Below are positions 17,585 through 26,418 of a DNA stretch of 64,000 bases, in pieces. Below the pieces are notes generated by a model. That model ran no database searches and was not told the DNA's origin. It saw only the letters and a list, made by a program, of their open reading frames with translations. Position 1 is the first letter of the stretch. The number at the start of each line of letters is the position of its first letter. The stretch is from DASUDX01 sp036275365 (GTDB lineage: Bacteria; Pseudomonadota; Gammaproteobacteria; Nevskiales; Nevskiaceae), in NCBI GenBank assembly GCA_036275365.1, contig DASUDX010000136.1, forward strand, positions 1 to 64,000. Direction: 5' to 3'. The position numbers were made by a program, and so were the translations under genes.

Positions 17585-18613
17585 ATGTTCACCCGCACTG
17601 CCGCGTCTGCAGCCCTGCTGCTGCTGGCACCCGTCGCCCTGGCCCAGAGCGAGGACACGCCCCCCAACTACGGCGGCGTGATGGGCAGCTACATCGTCAC
17701 CGACAACGCCCGCAACGCCGATGAAGGCTACGGCGCGCACCTGTTCTACGGCATGCCGCTGAACAGCCTGTATGCGATCGAGGCCAGTGTGTTCGGCCAT
17801 CGTTTCAATCTCGAGAACGGCGGTGACGACAAGGGCTATGGCTTCGGCGCCGATGCCGTGCGCCGTCATGTCTACAACGACCGCATCACCGCCTTCGCGC
17901 TGGCCGGTCTCGGCGGTCTGTACGAGGAAATCGGCCCGGACGACGAGTTCTCGCCCTTCGCCAACATCGGCGCCGGCGCCCTGTTCCAGCTCAACGAGCA
18001 GCTGCGTCTGCGCACCGAGGCGCGCTACTACGCGACCTTCAACGACACCTCCTACCCGGGCGAGGATGTGATCTACGACGTGCGCTTCAACTTCGGCGTC
18101 GAGCTGCCGTTCGGCGAGCCGGCCCCGGTCGAGGTGGTCGAGGAGCCGGTCGCGCCGCCGCCGCCGGTCGCATCGATCGACGATGACAACGACGGCGTGC
18201 CCAACGATGCCGACGCCTGCCCGGACACCCCGCCCGGCTTCACCGTGGACGCCACCGGCTGCATCGTGCAGCAGACCGTCGCCTTCCAGAACATCCAGTT
18301 CGACTTCGACTCCGATGTGCTGACCGAGTCCTCGGCCGAGCTGCTGCGCGGCATCGCCGCCGGTCTGAAGAGCCAGACCGATCTGAAGGTCGACATCGCC
18401 GGCCACACCTGCTCGCTGGGTCCGCAGGCCTACAACCTGACCCTGTCCGAGCGCCGCGCGGCCTCCGTCAAGCAGTTCCTGGTGGGTGAGGGCATCGAGG
18501 CCGACCGCATGACGGCCGAGGGCTTCGGCGAGTTCAACCCGATCGCCCCCAACGACACCGAGGAAGGCCGGGTGCAGAACCGCCGCGTCGAGTTCAAGGC
18601 CAAGGTGATGTAA
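17585..18613 (+). CDS. OmpA family outer-membrane protein
   Basis: The 342-residue protein has a signal peptide (about 1-20, ALAQS), an eight-stranded barrel (about 25-180), a calcium-binding thrombospondin type-3 type linker (DDDNDGVPNDADACPD, about 198-215) and a C-terminal OmpA/MotB domain that binds peptidoglycan. The ATG at 17585 has a GGAGAG ribosome-binding site. In the OmpA domain, the usual GHTD motif reads GHTC (Cys276); the downstream LSERRAASV arginine is kept. That Asp contacts diaminopimelate in characterised OmpA proteins, so the binding site is altered. A strong hairpin terminator follows. Confidence 0.95.
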   Translation: MFTRTAASAALLLLAPVALAQSEDTPPNYGGVMGSYIVTDNARNADEGYGAHLFYGMPLNSLYAIEASVFGHRFNLENGGDDKGYGFGADAVRRHVYNDRITAFALAGLGGLYEEIGPDDEFSPFANIGAGALFQLNEQLRLRTEARYYATFNDTSYPGEDVIYDVRFNFGVELPFGEPAPVEVVEEPVAPPPPVASIDDDNDGVPNDADACPDTPPGFTVDATGCIVQQTVAFQNIQFDFDSDVLTESSAELLRGIAAGLKSQTDLKVDIAGHTCSLGPQAYNLTLSERRAASVKQFLVGEGIEADRMTAEGFGEFNPIAPNDTEEGRVQNRRVEFKAKVM

Positions 18614-18635
18614 GGCTCCCCCATGGGAACCTCCT

Positions 18636-18666
18636 GCAAGCCCGGCATCGCCGGGCTTGCTGCTTT
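18636..18666 (+). terminator. Terminator after the OmpA gene
   Basis: A perfect 11-bp stem (GCAAGCCCGGC with GCCGGGCTTGC) with a 3-base loop starts 23 bases after the stop codon. The following T-run is short (TGCTTT). It separates the OmpA gene from trkA. Confidence 0.75.
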
Positions 18667-18721
18667 CCGGGGTCTGCTCGCGCTTGCCGGGACCGGAGCC
18701 CGGCAGTAAGGTGCGCGCGGC

Positions 18722-20095
18722 ATGAAGATCATCATCCTGGGCGCGGGCCAGGTGGGTTCCACCCTGGCGGAGAATCTCGCCAGCGAGTCGAACGATGTCA
18801 CCGTGGTCGATGTCGATGGCGCCAAGCTCGGTGATCTGCAGGAGCGCTTCGACATCGGCACCGTGCTCGGCCACGCGGCCCATCCGCAGATCCTGCGGCA
18901 GGCCGGCGCCGACGACGCCGACATGATCATCGCCGTCACCTCCAGTGACGAGACCAACATGCTGGCGTGCAAGATCGCCGCCACCCTGTTCCACACGCCG
19001 ACCAAGATCGCCCGGGTGCGCTCCGGCGAGTATCTGCGCGAGAAGGGCCTGTTCGACCAGGAGGCGCTGGCGGTCGATCTGCACATCTCGCCCGAGCAGC
19101 TGGTCACCGACTACATCCGTCGCCTGATCGAATACCCGGGTGCGCTGCAGGTGGTGGACTTCGCCGAGGGCCGGGTGCGGCTGGTCGGCGTCAAGGCCTA
19201 CTACGGCGGGCCGCTGGTGAGCCGCCAGCTCAAGGAGCTGCCGGAGCATCTGCCGGATGCCGATGCGCGGGTCGCCGCCATCTACCGGCGCGGCCGGCCG
19301 ATCATCCCCGAGGGCGACACGGTGATCGAGGCGGAGGACGAGGTGTTCTTCGTCGCCGCCCAGGAGCACATTCCCAAGATCATGGCCGAGCTGCGCAAGC
19401 TCGATAAGCCGGTGAAGCGGGTGATGCTGGCCGGCGGTGGCAACATCGGCCTGCGCCTGGCCCGCGCGCTGGAAAGCCATCTGCAGGTCAAGATCATCGA
19501 GCGCAGCAAGGAGCGCGCGCGGTTCCTCTCCGAGCAGCTGCAGCGCACCGTGGTGCTGTGCGGCGACGCCGCCCACGAGGATCTGCTGATGGAGGAGAAC
19601 ATCGAGGATGTCGATGTCTTCTGCGCCATCACCAATGACGACGAGGCCAACATCCTCTCGGCGATGCTGGCCAAGCGGCTGGGTGCGCGCAAGGCGCTGT
19701 CGCTGATCAACCGGGTGTCCTATGTGGACCTGGTCGAGGGCGGGGCGATCGACATCGCCATCAGCCCCCAGCAGTCCACCGTCTCGGCCCTGCTCGCCCA
19801 TGTGCGGCGCGGCGACATGGTGCGGGTCCACTCGCTGCGGCGCGGGGCCGCCGAGGCGATCGAGGTGGTGGCCCACGGCGATCGCAAGTCGAGCCGGGTG
19901 GTCGGACGCCGGCTGGAGGAGATCAAGCTGCCCACCGGCTGCACGGTCGGCGCCATCGTCCGCGGCGAGCAGGTGCTGATTGCCCATCACGATGTGGTGA
20001 TCGAGCCCGAGGATCACCTGATCCTGTTCATCGTCAACAAGAAGAACACCCGCGACGTCGAGAAGCTGTTCCAGGTCGGCCTCGGCTTCCTCTGA
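18722..20095 (+). CDS. trkA: Trk potassium uptake regulatory NAD-binding subunit
   Basis: TrkA is the cytoplasmic peripheral subunit that gates the TrkH potassium channel in response to nucleotides. The 457 residues show the two tandem RCK units expected: the first Rossmann motif is IIILGAGQVGSTLAENL at the N-terminus, the second is MLAGGGNIGLRLARAL at about residue 237. Each is followed by a TrkA-C domain. It is followed 8 bases later by trkH in the same direction, forming a functional pair. The length and both nucleotide-binding motifs match E. coli TrkA. Confidence 0.97.
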   Translation: MKIIILGAGQVGSTLAENLASESNDVTVVDVDGAKLGDLQERFDIGTVLGHAAHPQILRQAGADDADMIIAVTSSDETNMLACKIAATLFHTPTKIARVRSGEYLREKGLFDQEALAVDLHISPEQLVTDYIRRLIEYPGALQVVDFAEGRVRLVGVKAYYGGPLVSRQLKELPEHLPDADARVAAIYRRGRPIIPEGDTVIEAEDEVFFVAAQEHIPKIMAELRKLDKPVKRVMLAGGGNIGLRLARALESHLQVKIIERSKERARFLSEQLQRTVVLCGDAAHEDLLMEENIEDVDVFCAITNDDEANILSAMLAKRLGARKALSLINRVSYVDLVEGGAIDIAISPQQSTVSALLAHVRRGDMVRVHSLRRGAAEAIEVVAHGDRKSSRVVGRRLEEIKLPTGCTVGAIVRGEQVLIAHHDVVIEPEDHLILFIVNKKNTRDVEKLFQVGLGFL

Positions 20096-20103
20096 CCCTG
20101 GCG

Positions 20104-21594
20104 ATGCCGCAGACCCCGATCCGCCGCAACACCTCGGTGCACCGCTTCATCACGGTGCAGCGCATCACCGGGCTGCTGCTGATGGTGTTCTCGCTGACCA
20201 TGCTGCCGCCGCTGGCGGTGGACCTGTGGATGGACGAGGACACCACCGGCCCCTTCGTCGCCGGGTTTCTGATCACCCTGATCACCGGCGCCGGGCTGTG
20301 GCTGCCGGCCCGCAGCGCCCACGCCGAACTCAAGGTTCGCGACGGCTTCCTGATCACCGTGCTGTTCTGGGCGGTGCTCGGCCTGTTCGGAGCCATCCCG
20401 CTGTACTTCGCCGACGAGGCCTGGCACAGCTATACCGAAGCCGTGTTCGAGTCGGTCTCCGGGCTCACCACCACCGGTGCCACCACGGTGGCCAAGGGGC
20501 TCGACGAGCTGCCGCACTCGCTGAACTACTACCGCGTCCAGCTGCACTGGCTGGGGGGCATGGGCATCATCGTGCTGGCGGTGGCGGTGCTGCCGATGCT
20601 GGGGATCGGCGGCATGCAGCTGTACCGGGCGGAGACGCCGGGGCCGATGAAGAATGCCAAGCTCACCCCGCGCATCACCGAGACCGCGCGGGTGCTCTGG
20701 CTGCTCTACGCCGCGCTGACCGCGCTGTGCTTCATCATCTACTGGGCACTCGGCATGTCGGCCTTCGATGCCCTCTGCCACGCCTTCTCGACCCTGTCCA
20801 CCGGCGGCTTCTCGACCCACGACGCCAGCATCGGCTGGTTCGACAGCCTCGGCATCGAGATCGCCTGCATGGTCTTCATGCTGATCGGCTCGGCCAACTT
20901 CGCGCTTCACTTCCTCGCCTGGCAGCGGCTGGATCCGCGCGTGTACTGGCGCGACGGCGAGTTCCGCGCCTACATCGCGGTGCTGATCGGCTTCGGTCTG
21001 CTGATCTGCATCCCGCTGATCCTCGCCGGTACTTACGAGGACTGGACCACGGCCGTGCGCAAGGGCCTGTTCCAGCTGGTGGCCTATGGCACCACGGCGG
21101 GCTTTGCCACCGCCGATCCCACCAGCTGGCCGCATTTCGTGCCGATGCTGCTGCTGCTGTCCGCCTTCATGTTCAGCTGCTCGGGCTCGACCGGCGGTGG
21201 CGTCAAGATGATCCGCCTGGTGCTGTTCGTCCGCCAGGCGCTGCGCGAGCTGCAGAAGCTGATCCACCCCAGCGCCGAGGTGGCGATCAAGTACGACGGC
21301 AAGGTGGTGCCCAACGAGATCGTCTATGCGGTCGGCGGTTTCTTCTCGGTCTACATCGGCATGACCATCCTGCTGACCTTCGTGATGGTCGCCACCGGTC
21401 TGGATGTGGTGACCGCGTTCTCGGCAGTGGCTGCGACCATCAACAACATGGGTCCTGGCCTGGGCAGCGTCAACGCCAACGTCGCCGTGGTCAGCGATGT
21501 CGGCAAGTGGGTGATGATCTTCGCCATGCTGCTCGGCCGTCTGGAGATCTTCACCCTGCTGGTGATCTTCACGCCCTCGTTCTGGCGTCGGTAA
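20104..21594 (+). CDS. trkH: Trk system potassium uptake transporter
   Basis: This 496-residue inner-membrane protein is the potassium-conducting partner of TrkA. Hydrophobic segments run throughout, and the four selectivity-filter loops of the superfamily can be read as TTTGATT, STGGFST, GTTAGFAT and NNMGPGLG. The long C-terminal hydrophobic segments and terminal LEIFTLLVIFTPSFWRR are typical. Eight bases separate it from trkA, so they are almost certainly co-transcribed. A short GC-rich gap follows before the delta-60 protein gene, with no good terminator. Confidence 0.97.
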   Translation: MPQTPIRRNTSVHRFITVQRITGLLLMVFSLTMLPPLAVDLWMDEDTTGPFVAGFLITLITGAGLWLPARSAHAELKVRDGFLITVLFWAVLGLFGAIPLYFADEAWHSYTEAVFESVSGLTTTGATTVAKGLDELPHSLNYYRVQLHWLGGMGIIVLAVAVLPMLGIGGMQLYRAETPGPMKNAKLTPRITETARVLWLLYAALTALCFIIYWALGMSAFDALCHAFSTLSTGGFSTHDASIGWFDSLGIEIACMVFMLIGSANFALHFLAWQRLDPRVYWRDGEFRAYIAVLIGFGLLICIPLILAGTYEDWTTAVRKGLFQLVAYGTTAGFATADPTSWPHFVPMLLLLSAFMFSCSGSTGGGVKMIRLVLFVRQALRELQKLIHPSAEVAIKYDGKVVPNEIVYAVGGFFSVYIGMTILLTFVMVATGLDVVTAFSAVAATINNMGPGLGSVNANVAVVSDVGKWVMIFAMLLGRLEIFTLLVIFTPSFWRR

Positions 21595-21664
21595 AACCTC
21601 CCGGTCGGCCGCCGCGGCAAGGCCTGCCGGACTAAGCTCGCGGGGATAGGGCGCGGAGCGGTCG

Positions 21665-23614
21665 ATGAGGGTGCGCGGGGCTTGTCTGATGGGATTGCTG
21701 CTGGCGCTGCCGCCGGCCTGGGCCGATGGCAGCCCTGATGCCGGCTTTGCCGATCAGGGCGTGCTGCGCGCCGATCTCAGCGCCGGCAGCAGCCTGCCGG
21801 GTGCCGAGCGGGATGTGGTGGCCGAGGTGCTCGAGCGGGCGGATGGCAGCTATCGCCTGGCCGGCACCGCGGTGGTGCGTGCCGAGGACGGCGGCGAGGT
21901 GCCCAATGCCGCGGTGTTCTTCGCGGAGGTCTCGCCCGGCGGCGTGTTGCGCAGCAGCCGGGTGGTGCGCAGCGGCCGCGGCACCGCCGAGAGCCTGGTC
22001 TTTCTGCCGGGTGGCGAGAGCGTGATCGCCGGAGGCTTCCAGGATACCGAGGGCCTGTTCCGCGCCAGCCTGCGCAAGTTCGGCAGCGACGCGCGCCTGC
22101 TGGCGGCCTATTCCCAGCCCGCCGAGCGCGCCCGGCAGAGCTTCTGCCGTCAGCTGCGAGTCGACCCGGCCGGGCGCCTGGTGGTGGCCTGCGTGAGCGG
22201 TGATACCGCCGACGCCGCCACCTTCCGCGCCACCCTGCTGCGCCTGGATGCGAACCTGACCCCCGACCCGGATTTTGCCGAGGCCGGGCGTTCGGTGCTC
22301 CCCACGGTGCCGGCGGTCGAGGGGGTCATCCGTACCTCCGCGGTCACCGTCGCGCCTCGGGCGGAGGGCGGGTACTGGCTGGGGGTGGAGCTGTGCGACC
22401 GCGACAACCGCTGCCCGCGCTACGGTCTGGCCCGGGTGGACGCCGAGGGGCGCCCGGACGAGCGCCTCGCGCCCGGTGGCCTGCGGCTGTCTCCCCAGCA
22501 GCCGGGTGCGGCCGGCGGCGGACTGTTTCTGAGCGCCAGCACGGTGGATGCCGAGGGCCGTCTGTATCTGGGCGGCCAGGACTTCGCGCCGGCCGGGTCG
22601 GGCCTGCGCAGCCGCGCCTTCGTCACCCGCTACGGTGCCGATGGCGAGCTGGACACCGGCTTCGGCGAGGGCGGCTCGGTGTTTCTGAGCAGCGCCGAGC
22701 CATACGAAGGCTTCGAGATCTCGTCGATCCAGATCCAGCCGGATGGTGCGGTGCTGGCCGCCGGCACCGGCCAGGTGATCCGCTTCGACGCCCAGGGCCG
22801 GCGCGACACCGGCTTCTCGGCGCCGGAGGTGTTCACCCTCGGCGGCTTCACCCGGCCGACGATCATCGCCGGTGCCCAGCTGGTCGATCAGGGCCGGCGA
22901 CTGCTGGTGCTGGGCGGGGTCTGCGGCGCCTGCATCGAGTTCGACGGCGATCCGGGCGATGCCAGCCAGGCCTTCGTCGCTCGCCTCAACCTGAGCCCGG
23001 TGGTGCGTGACCGTACGCCCGATCCGCTGGCCTTCGGCCGCCGTCGCAACGCGGCACCCGGGGTGCTGGTGGCGTCGCGGGTGCTCACCGTCAGCGGCAT
23101 CAGCGAGCCGGTGCCGGTCCGCATCAGTGGTCCGGAGGCGGTCTACTCGGTGAACGGGGCCCGCTATACCGCACAACCCGGCGAGGTACGCGCGGGCGAT
23201 ACCCTGCGGGTACGGCTGCGCTCGAGCCTGCGGGCGGGACGCGCCCAGGCCGCCATTGCCCGTCTCAGCGTCGGCGAGACGGCAGCGAGCTTCACCGTGC
23301 TGACGGTGGTCGACGACCAGGCCGATCCGCTGAGCTTCCCCGACCGTGAGGGTCTGGTGGCCGGTGAGGAGGTGGTCTCCAGCGTGGCCACGCCCACCGG
23401 ATATACCGTGGCCCTGCCGCTGCGCCTGGGTGGGGACGCCAGCTGCACGGTCAGCGTCGCCGGCGGCTTCTTCGAGACCGGGGGCACCGTGGTGCCGGGG
23501 CAATCCCTGCAGCTGCGCGCCCGCAGCCCGGCCACCGCCGGCGCCTCGGCCCAGTGCAGTGTGCAGCTGGGCGAGGGGCCGGTCAGCGTCTGGCGCTTCC
23601 GCAGCGCGCCCTGA
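21665..23614 (+). CDS. Exported delta-60 repeat protein
   Basis: The 649-residue product has a signal peptide (about 1-20, PAWADG) and several delta-60-type beta repeats. The recurring D-x-x-F-x-x-x-G pattern is visible at SPDAGFADQG, DPDFAEAG, LDTGFGEGG and RRDTGFS, each followed by strands such as DGAVLAAG. From about residue 440 the sequence changes to two related Ig-like or invasin-like modules (VRISGPEAVYSVNG and LRLGGDASCTVSVAG). Such proteins are usually exported and often surface-associated; no enzymatic role is known. It lies downstream of trkAH but is not obviously related to potassium uptake. The start is supported by GGAG seven bases upstream. Confidence 0.8.
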   Translation: MRVRGACLMGLLLALPPAWADGSPDAGFADQGVLRADLSAGSSLPGAERDVVAEVLERADGSYRLAGTAVVRAEDGGEVPNAAVFFAEVSPGGVLRSSRVVRSGRGTAESLVFLPGGESVIAGGFQDTEGLFRASLRKFGSDARLLAAYSQPAERARQSFCRQLRVDPAGRLVVACVSGDTADAATFRATLLRLDANLTPDPDFAEAGRSVLPTVPAVEGVIRTSAVTVAPRAEGGYWLGVELCDRDNRCPRYGLARVDAEGRPDERLAPGGLRLSPQQPGAAGGGLFLSASTVDAEGRLYLGGQDFAPAGSGLRSRAFVTRYGADGELDTGFGEGGSVFLSSAEPYEGFEISSIQIQPDGAVLAAGTGQVIRFDAQGRRDTGFSAPEVFTLGGFTRPTIIAGAQLVDQGRRLLVLGGVCGACIEFDGDPGDASQAFVARLNLSPVVRDRTPDPLAFGRRRNAAPGVLVASRVLTVSGISEPVPVRISGPEAVYSVNGARYTAQPGEVRAGDTLRVRLRSSLRAGRAQAAIARLSVGETAASFTVLTVVDDQADPLSFPDREGLVAGEEVVSSVATPTGYTVALPLRLGGDASCTVSVAGGFFETGGTVVPGQSLQLRARSPATAGASAQCSVQLGEGPVSVWRFRSAP

Positions 23615-23682
23615 GCCTTGCGGCTGTCGCCTGGCCCGGGCGATGGCGGATACTGGGCTGCCCGCCCACCCCGCCTCCTGCC

Positions 23683-24621
23683 ATGTCGGTCTTCACCAAG
23701 GTTGCCCATGCCGAGCTGGTCGAGTTCCTGCGCAGCTATCCGGTTGGCGAGCTGATCGGCTTCCAGGGCATCGGCGAGGGGGTGGAGAACACCAACTACT
23801 TCGTCGACACCACCGACGGCCGCTGGGTGCTGACCCTGTTCGAGCGGCTCAACCACCAGGATCTGCCGTTCTTCCTGGGCCTGATGGATCACCTCGCCTC
23901 GCGCGGCTTTCCCGGCGCCATGCCGGCGCGCACCCGCCAGGGCCAGAACCTGACCGTGCTCAACGGCAAGCCGGCCGCGCTGGTGCGGCGGCTGGTCGGC
24001 CAGAGCGTGCTGTTCCCGACGCTGGAGCAATGCGCCCAGGTCGGCCGGGCGCTGGGCGATCTGCATGTGCTCGGCGCGAGCTACGGCGGGCGCTGCAGCA
24101 ACACCCGCGGTGCGGCCTGGCGCGAGACCACCGGCCGCGCCCTGCTGGCGCAGACCGATGCCGCCCAGCGCGCGCTGATCGAGGACGAGCTGCGCGCCCA
24201 GGCCTGGCTGCCGCTGCAGCAGCTGCCGCAGGGGGTGATCCACGCCGATCTGTTCCGCGACAACGTGCTGTTCGTCGAGGACCGGCTCACCGGCGTGATC
24301 GACTTCTACTACGCCTGCCACGACGCCCTGCTCTACGACCTCGCGGTGACCTGCAATGACTGGTGCTGCGAGGCGGACGGCCGCCCCAATCCGGCCCGCT
24401 GGCAGGCGCTGGTGACGGCCTACCGCTCGCGCCGCGAGCTGACCGAGGGCGAGATCGGCGCCTGGCCGCTGACCCTGCGCGCCGCCGCGCTGCGCTTCTA
24501 TCTCTCGCGCCTGTGGGACTGGACCTTTCCGCGCGAGGGCGATGTGGTCCATGTCAAGGATCCGGCCCAGTACCGGCGCATCCTCGAATACCATCGCGCA
24601 CACCAAGCCCCGCCGCTCTGA
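23683..24621 (+). CDS. thrB: Homoserine kinase (ThrB2, aminoglycoside-phosphotransferase fold)
   Basis: This enzyme phosphorylates homoserine for threonine synthesis. It belongs to the kinase-like ThrB2 type found in Pseudomonas and relatives rather than the GHMP type. Diagnostic features in the 312 residues are the N-terminal MSVFTKVAHAELVEFL, GVENTNYFVDT, the catalytic loop VIHADLFRDNVLF and the metal-binding GVIDFYYAC. The ATG at 23683 starts exactly at the family N-terminus. The MFS transporter follows 25 bases later in the same direction. Confidence 0.94.
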   Translation: MSVFTKVAHAELVEFLRSYPVGELIGFQGIGEGVENTNYFVDTTDGRWVLTLFERLNHQDLPFFLGLMDHLASRGFPGAMPARTRQGQNLTVLNGKPAALVRRLVGQSVLFPTLEQCAQVGRALGDLHVLGASYGGRCSNTRGAAWRETTGRALLAQTDAAQRALIEDELRAQAWLPLQQLPQGVIHADLFRDNVLFVEDRLTGVIDFYYACHDALLYDLAVTCNDWCCEADGRPNPARWQALVTAYRSRRELTEGEIGAWPLTLRAAALRFYLSRLWDWTFPREGDVVHVKDPAQYRRILEYHRAHQAPPL

Positions 24622-24646
24622 AGCGGGGCCACCGAGGAGGACGGGC

Positions 24647-25957
24647 ATGCTGGGTTTGAACCGCTACCAGTGGACGGTGCTGTTTGCCGCCTGGCTGGGC
24701 TGGGGCTTCGATGTGTTCGACGGCCTGCTGTTCAACTATGTGGCGCCCAACTGCGTACCCACCCTGCTCGGGCTGGAGATCGGCTCGCCCGAGGCCAAGC
24801 AGGCCACCATCTACTGGACCGGCCTGCTCACCGCGGTGCTGCTGCTCGGCTGGGCGGTGGGCGGCGTCGCCTTCGGCTGGGTCACCGACCGCATCGGCCG
24901 CAAGCGCACCCTGCTGCTGACCATGCTGATGTACTCGCTGGGCACCTTCGCCTGCGCCTTCGCCACCAGCATCGAGATGCTGCTGGTGTTCCGCATCATC
25001 ACCGCGCTGGGCATCGGCGGGGAGTGGGCGGCCGGGGCGGCGATGGTGGCCGAGGTGGTGCCCGAGGACAAACGCGTGGAAGCCGGCGCCCTGCTCTACA
25101 CCGCGGCGCCGATGGGCCTGTTCCTCGCCACCTTCGTCAATCTGCAGGTGGCCGGCCGCTGGTTCCCGGACGATCCGGAGACCTCCTGGCGCTATGTCTT
25201 CCTGTTCGGCCTGATTCCGGCCTTCGTCGCCTTCTTCGTGCGGCTGTTCATCGAGGAGCCCGAGCGCTGGCAGAAGGCCGCAGCCAGCGCCCCGCCGCCG
25301 CGGCTGTCCGAGCTGTTCACCCCGGCCTACCGGGTGGCGACGATCTCCGGCCTGTCGATGGCGATCATCTGTCTGCTCATGTGGTGGAGCAACAACGCCT
25401 TCATCCCGCTGATCTCCACCGGACTCGCCCAGACCGCGGCGCTGGAGCAGGGGCTGGATCGCAGCGCCACCCTGGCCCTGGTCGAAAGCTGGAAGGCCAC
25501 CGCCACCAACTACTTCAACCTCGGTGGCCTGATCGGCACCCTGCTGACCATCCCGGCGGCCAAGCTGCTCGGACGGCGACCGATGTTCGCGCTCTACTTC
25601 GTCGGCTCGGCCCTGGCCATCTTCGCCACCTATGGTCTGGCGCTGAGCCCGGAATCGCGGCTGCTGATGTACTTCTTCATCGGCCTGACTGTGTTCGGCG
25701 TGTTCGGCAGCTTCACCTACTACCTGCCGGAGCTCTACCCGACCCGCCTGCGCGGCTCCGGCTCGGGCTTCTGCTACAACTTCGGCCGCATCTTCGCCGC
25801 CGGCGGGCCCTTCCTGGTCGGGGTGATCGCCGCCCAGGGGGCGAATGCCTTCGCCACCGCGCTCTCGGTGCTGTTCTGGGTCGGCGTGATCCCGCTGCTG
25901 GGCCTGCTGCTGATGCCCTGGGTGATCGAAACCCGCGGCCGCGCCCTGGTCGACTGA
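24647..25957 (+). CDS. MFS transporter
   Basis: This 436-residue inner-membrane protein shows about twelve hydrophobic helices and the MFS signature loop GWVTDRIGRKRTL between helices 2 and 3, with a second, weaker copy (AAKLLGRRPM) in the other half. The first helix WLGWGFDVFDGLLFNYV, with its conserved Asp pair, and the helix-4/5 stretch GIGGEWAAGAAMVAE resemble the metabolite:H+ symporter group (aromatic acid, sialate or carboxylate carriers). Substrate cannot be fixed. The ATG at 24647 follows GAGGAGG, a strong ribosome-binding site. It may be co-transcribed with thrB. Confidence 0.9.
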   Translation: MLGLNRYQWTVLFAAWLGWGFDVFDGLLFNYVAPNCVPTLLGLEIGSPEAKQATIYWTGLLTAVLLLGWAVGGVAFGWVTDRIGRKRTLLLTMLMYSLGTFACAFATSIEMLLVFRIITALGIGGEWAAGAAMVAEVVPEDKRVEAGALLYTAAPMGLFLATFVNLQVAGRWFPDDPETSWRYVFLFGLIPAFVAFFVRLFIEEPERWQKAAASAPPPRLSELFTPAYRVATISGLSMAIICLLMWWSNNAFIPLISTGLAQTAALEQGLDRSATLALVESWKATATNYFNLGGLIGTLLTIPAAKLLGRRPMFALYFVGSALAIFATYGLALSPESRLLMYFFIGLTVFGVFGSFTYYLPELYPTRLRGSGSGFCYNFGRIFAAGGPFLVGVIAAQGANAFATALSVLFWVGVIPLLGLLLMPWVIETRGRALVD

Positions 25958-25965
25958 GGCGCGGC

Positions 25966-26391
25966 TCAGCCGCTCGCCGGCAGCACATAGCTGCCGGTGG
26001 CGTGCAGGGCCAGACGCGCCGGGTCCTCCGTCCAGGCCCGGCAGTCCATCACCACCAGGCGCCGGCCCTGCTTGAGCAGGCGCGCCTCGGCGTGCAGATC
26101 GCCGGGCACCGCCTTGTTGAGGAAGTGCAGGGTCAGATCCGAGGTCACCGCCATCAGCTGCGGACCCAGATGGGCCAGCACGCAGGCGTACATCGCCGTG
26201 TCCACGGCGGCGAACAGCGCCGGCCCGGACACCACCTGCCCCGGACGCAGCATCCACGGGCGGAAGGCCAGCCGCACCTGCACCCGGCCGGCTTCCAGCG
26301 CCTCCACCCAGAACCACTCCTGTGCGCTCTGGCGGGGAAAGCCCTGGCGGATCAGCTGCTGTACGGCCTCGGCATCGAGCATCGGGTTCAT
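25966..26391 (-). CDS. PaaI-type hotdog thioesterase
   Basis: The 141-residue protein matches the hotdog-fold acyl-CoA thioesterase family: GQVVSGPALFAAVDTAMYA corresponds to the conserved helix with the catalytic Asp region, and MAVTSDLTLHFLNKA to the central strand. It would hydrolyse an acyl- or aryl-CoA in the cytoplasm. It is the last gene of a six-gene minus-strand run, 27 bases after the TauE/SafE gene, and convergent with the MFS transporter. Substrate unknown. Confidence 0.85.
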   Translation of the reverse strand: MNPMLDAEAVQQLIRQGFPRQSAQEWFWVEALEAGRVQVRLAFRPWMLRPGQVVSGPALFAAVDTAMYACVLAHLGPQLMAVTSDLTLHFLNKAVPGDLHAEARLLKQGRRLVVMDCRAWTEDPARLALHATGSYVLPASG

Positions 26392-26418
26392 CGCGGACTC
26401 ATCGGCAGAACAAGGGGC

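Noticed and set aside
17456..20017. A minus-strand open frame of 853 codons opposite the OmpA gene and trkA
   Set aside because: Antisense to two clear genes; composition is that of a GC shadow.
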